NCBI GenBank assembly: GCA_045599305.1 | Contig: JAZRVU010000116.1 | Location: 1-22,946, forward strand | Reading direction: 5' to 3' | Source of the DNA: SIG588 sp045599305 | GTDB lineage: Bacteria; Bacillota; Clostridia; Oscillospirales; Acutalibacteraceae | DNA length: 22,946 bases | Shown: positions 21,388 through 22,946 of the stretch, one piece after another | Numbering within the stretch: the stretch's first letter is position 1 | Layout of the letters: each line of letters starts with the position of its first letter | Position numbers and translations under genes: made by a program | Notes under the pieces: generated by a model | Databases searched by the model: none | The model's input: the letters and a program-made list of their open reading frames with translations, nothing else | Told to the model about the DNA's origin: nothing

Positions 21388-22338
21388 TTATTCGTCCACC
21401 CACTGCATATTACTTTCAGCATCCCAAAAGGTTTTTCCATCCCAAATGGGCGCATCTTCAAAAGCACTGACGCATTCGCTTGCTGATGGTTTTGTTGAGG
21501 AAAAAACCGTAGTGTTTTTGGTGAGATTATAGACTTCGAGCCGCACAGAGAGTGTGTTTCCGTCTGCATCAATTTTGGTTTGACAACCATTGACAAAATA
21601 TTTTTCTCCATTAAATATTACATAATGGTCTTCGTAATACATTTTGTCAATGAATTCGCTTGCATTACCGTCAATCATACCATTTCCTCCCGACAAGATA
21701 TTTTTGGTACTTTTCAAAAGTTGTCCGATCAAGATACGCTGCATCAGTTCTTTTGAAATCGTGATCATAATAGTGGATATGAAGCACGGGAGAAGGGCTT
21801 TTTCATACGGCTTCAGTTCAACGGGTATGCGCTCCCAGTTTGTAAATCGCTGAAAGCAAATATCCGCACAGGTCTGTGAAACCTTGAACGCCTTTGCAAC
21901 ATCCATATAGTCCTCACATTCCATTAAATCAATAATGGGAGACGGTGCAAGAGCGTATGCGGCGTAATAGTCCGCAACTTTTCTTGCAAGCTCGCTTTCC
22001 TCACGATGTCCCATATCAATATGTCCGATTTCGTGCATCAAAGTAAAGCGTATCCGCTCGTACCCTTTGCCGTCATCATAGCATATAACAAAAGTCTGTA
22101 GGTCTGGATCAAAATAATTTGTCCCGTCTAAATCCATTTTCAGAAAAATGAGCCGAGCCGCCCTGTCAAATGAAGAAAAGGGCTTCACTATGTAACCACG
22201 GCGGCTGGCAATCTCAAACGGGTCAATTGGAACGGATGAAATGCCAAATTCCTTATACAAGGATACGACCTTTTGCTCAATTTCGTCGTAGAGTGACGAA
22301 GGTAGTTTTACGGTTGTGTATTCGTTTTCGTCAATCAT
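21388..22338 (-). CDS. ImmA/IrrE-type metallopeptidase with C-terminal extension
   Basis: A 316-residue protein. Its first ~150 residues form the ImmA/IrrE (PF06114) domain: a helical start, DPFEIASRRGY (39-49), and the zinc motif H102EIGH106 in FTLMHEIGHIDMGH. The following ESELARKVADYYAAYALAP matches the ExxA...FA..LL.P helix of the family. ImmA cleaves its cognate Cro/CI repressor to activate mobile elements. From about 180 to 316 there is a tail not found in minimal ImmA, including YYEDHYVIFNGEKYFVNG and VRLEVYNLTKNTTVFSSTKPSASEC; its function is unknown. It overlaps the regulator gene by 4 bases (ATG 22338). GC is clearly lower than on the left of the window, fitting transfer. A plus-strand terminator abuts its stop. 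Confidence 0.88.
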   Translation of the reverse strand: MIDENEYTTVKLPSSLYDEIEQKVVSLYKEFGISSVPIDPFEIASRRGYIVKPFSSFDRAARLIFLKMDLDGTNYFDPDLQTFVICYDDGKGYERIRFTLMHEIGHIDMGHREESELARKVADYYAAYALAPSPIIDLMECEDYMDVAKAFKVSQTCADICFQRFTNWERIPVELKPYEKALLPCFISTIMITISKELMQRILIGQLLKSTKNILSGGNGMIDGNASEFIDKMYYEDHYVIFNGEKYFVNGCQTKIDADGNTLSVRLEVYNLTKNTTVFSSTKPSASECVSAFEDAPIWDGKTFWDAESNMQWVDE

Positions 22339-22643
22339 TTGCTAAGCAGCACCTTCATAAGTTTCATCTTCTCCTCATCGCTCATTGTTGTCGTACTGCG
22401 GGCGACCAATCGATAAATCTCCGCAAAATCCTCGTCAGCATCTTTTCCGCTGATAAGATAGTCCGAAGTCGTGTTCAAAGCGGTTGCGAGATTTGCAATC
22501 ACTTCAATTTTCGGTTCACGCTCGTTGTTTAAGTAGCGTGACATAGCGGACTCGGTCACACCGACCATAGCTGCGAGTTCCTTCTGAGTATAGCCACTTT
22601 CTTTCATCAATTTCGATATTCTGTTTCCTATGCGTTCTTCCAT
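22335..22643 (-). CDS. Cro/CI-type repressor (ImmR-like)
   Basis: A 102-residue regulator with a complete HTH_3 domain (about 7-62): ISKLMKESGYTQKELAAMVG, then VTESAMSRYLNNEREPKIEV and LATALNTTSDYLISG. A short helical tail, TMSDEEKMKLMKVLLSK, may mediate dimerisation or contact with the ImmA-like peptidase. Paired with that peptidase, it forms the classic repressor/antirepressor module of integrative elements (ICEBs1 ImmR/ImmA is the model). ATG 22643 has AAGGAG 8 bases upstream. The promoter at 22673-22701 is laced with CTTGnCA half-sites, suggesting autoregulation. Confidence 0.92.
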   Translation of the reverse strand: MEERIGNRISKLMKESGYTQKELAAMVGVTESAMSRYLNNEREPKIEVIANLATALNTTSDYLISGKDADEDFAEIYRLVARSTTTMSDEEKMKLMKVLLSK

Positions 22644-22663
22644 TGCTATCTCTCCTTTCGCGC

Positions 22664-22702
22664 CTTGACAGTATTATAACGCAATCTTGTCAGATTGTCA
22701 AG
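22664..22702 (-). promoter_or_regulatory. Perfect consensus promoter with operator half-sites
   Basis: On the minus strand TTGACA (22696-22701), 17 bases, TATAAT (22673-22678): both boxes perfect. CTTGACA or CTTGTCA half-sites start at 22664 and 22686, and the opposite-strand copy TGTCAAG spans 22696-22702. They bracket the -35 and -10, as for a repressor that controls its own gene. Confidence 0.9.
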
Positions 22703-22731
22703 AGTATTTGAGGGAATTTTTATTTTTTGTC

Positions 22732-22946
22732 ACAATATATTGTCGTATCGGGTGTTAGGAATGCCCTACATACTATAATGATAGTATTTTTCATACACAA
22801 TTAAACATAAGACGCAAAAGGACGACCCTAAACAGAAGGGGAAAGCTTAGCAAGAGGACAGGAAAATACGGGGTAAAACGAGATCGAACTATTATGGCCC
22901 ACATTTTTTGTTAGCAAGAAAAATTGCTCGTTTTTTTCTCTTGTTA
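22732..22946. other. Gene-free control region, right edge of window
   Basis: No coding frame is supported here. It holds a perfect palindrome ACAATATATTGT (22732-22743), a plus-strand TATAAT (22774-22779) inside the near-palindrome TACTATAATGATAGTA without a good -35, TTAGCAAG repeats (22847, 22911), and a weak hairpin AGCAA/TTGCT (22913-22928) followed by seven T that could end a short plus-strand RNA. Confidence 0.5.

Overview
The window looks like a chromosomal segment from a high-GC, Gram-positive gut-type Clostridia (Oscillospirales-like). Grounds: a type I dockerin tail, strong AGGAGG-type ribosome sites, consensus sigma-A promoters, VanW, an ECF S component, parAB with parS sites, and many carbohydrate and cell-envelope genes. 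Taxonomy is inferred from gene content and base composition; no marker gene is present. GC is high (by eye about 60%) up to roughly 20.9 kb and falls visibly after about 21.0 kb.

Layout. (a) 1-270: C-terminus of a dockerin-bearing protein and its terminator. (b) 304-3270, minus: operon DUF2975 membrane protein - small Cro/CI regulator - tRNA-dihydrouridine synthase - AI-2E family permease, from a near-consensus promoter at 3242-3270. (c) 3303-6602, plus: a large SWIM/SNF2 helicase with its own promoter and terminator. (d) 6639-8236, minus: a nuclease-fold-like protein of unknown function, overlapping a short QueG-like iron-sulfur protein. (e) 8333-10913, minus: acyl-ACP thioesterase, parB, parA and a parS site. 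(f) 10921-15919, minus: one transcription unit with SGNH hydrolase, condensation-domain-like acyltransferase, ECF S component, GH39-like glycosidase and a frameshifted lipoprotein gene. (g) 15941-18516, minus: a tight vanW-like / DltA-like adenylation / carrier-protein operon with no dltB or dltD. (h) 18559-19517, plus: second parS site and an MBL-fold hydrolase. (i) 19520-21008: a decayed tRNA 3' end, a GH32/GH43-like gene, two tandem 160-bp multi-hairpin repeats, then a clean tRNA-Arg(CCU) 3' half with its terminator. (j) 21009-22946: lower-GC end of an integrated element, with a candidate small RNA, an ImmA/IrrE-type peptidase and its Cro/CI partner behind a perfect consensus promoter.

How the parts work together. 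ParA, ParB and two parS sites 7.7 kb apart form a chromosome segregation locus, so the window is probably near the replication origin. Regions (f) and (g) together hold separate adenylation, carrier, condensation-like, SGNH and VanW proteins. They could form a small aminoacyl/acyl-transfer system acting on the envelope; this is the most interesting functional hypothesis here. The right end is best read as a tRNA-Arg locus used by successive integrative elements: an older decayed attachment remnant at 19520 and a fresh one at 20964. The fresh element lies to the right and continues past the window.
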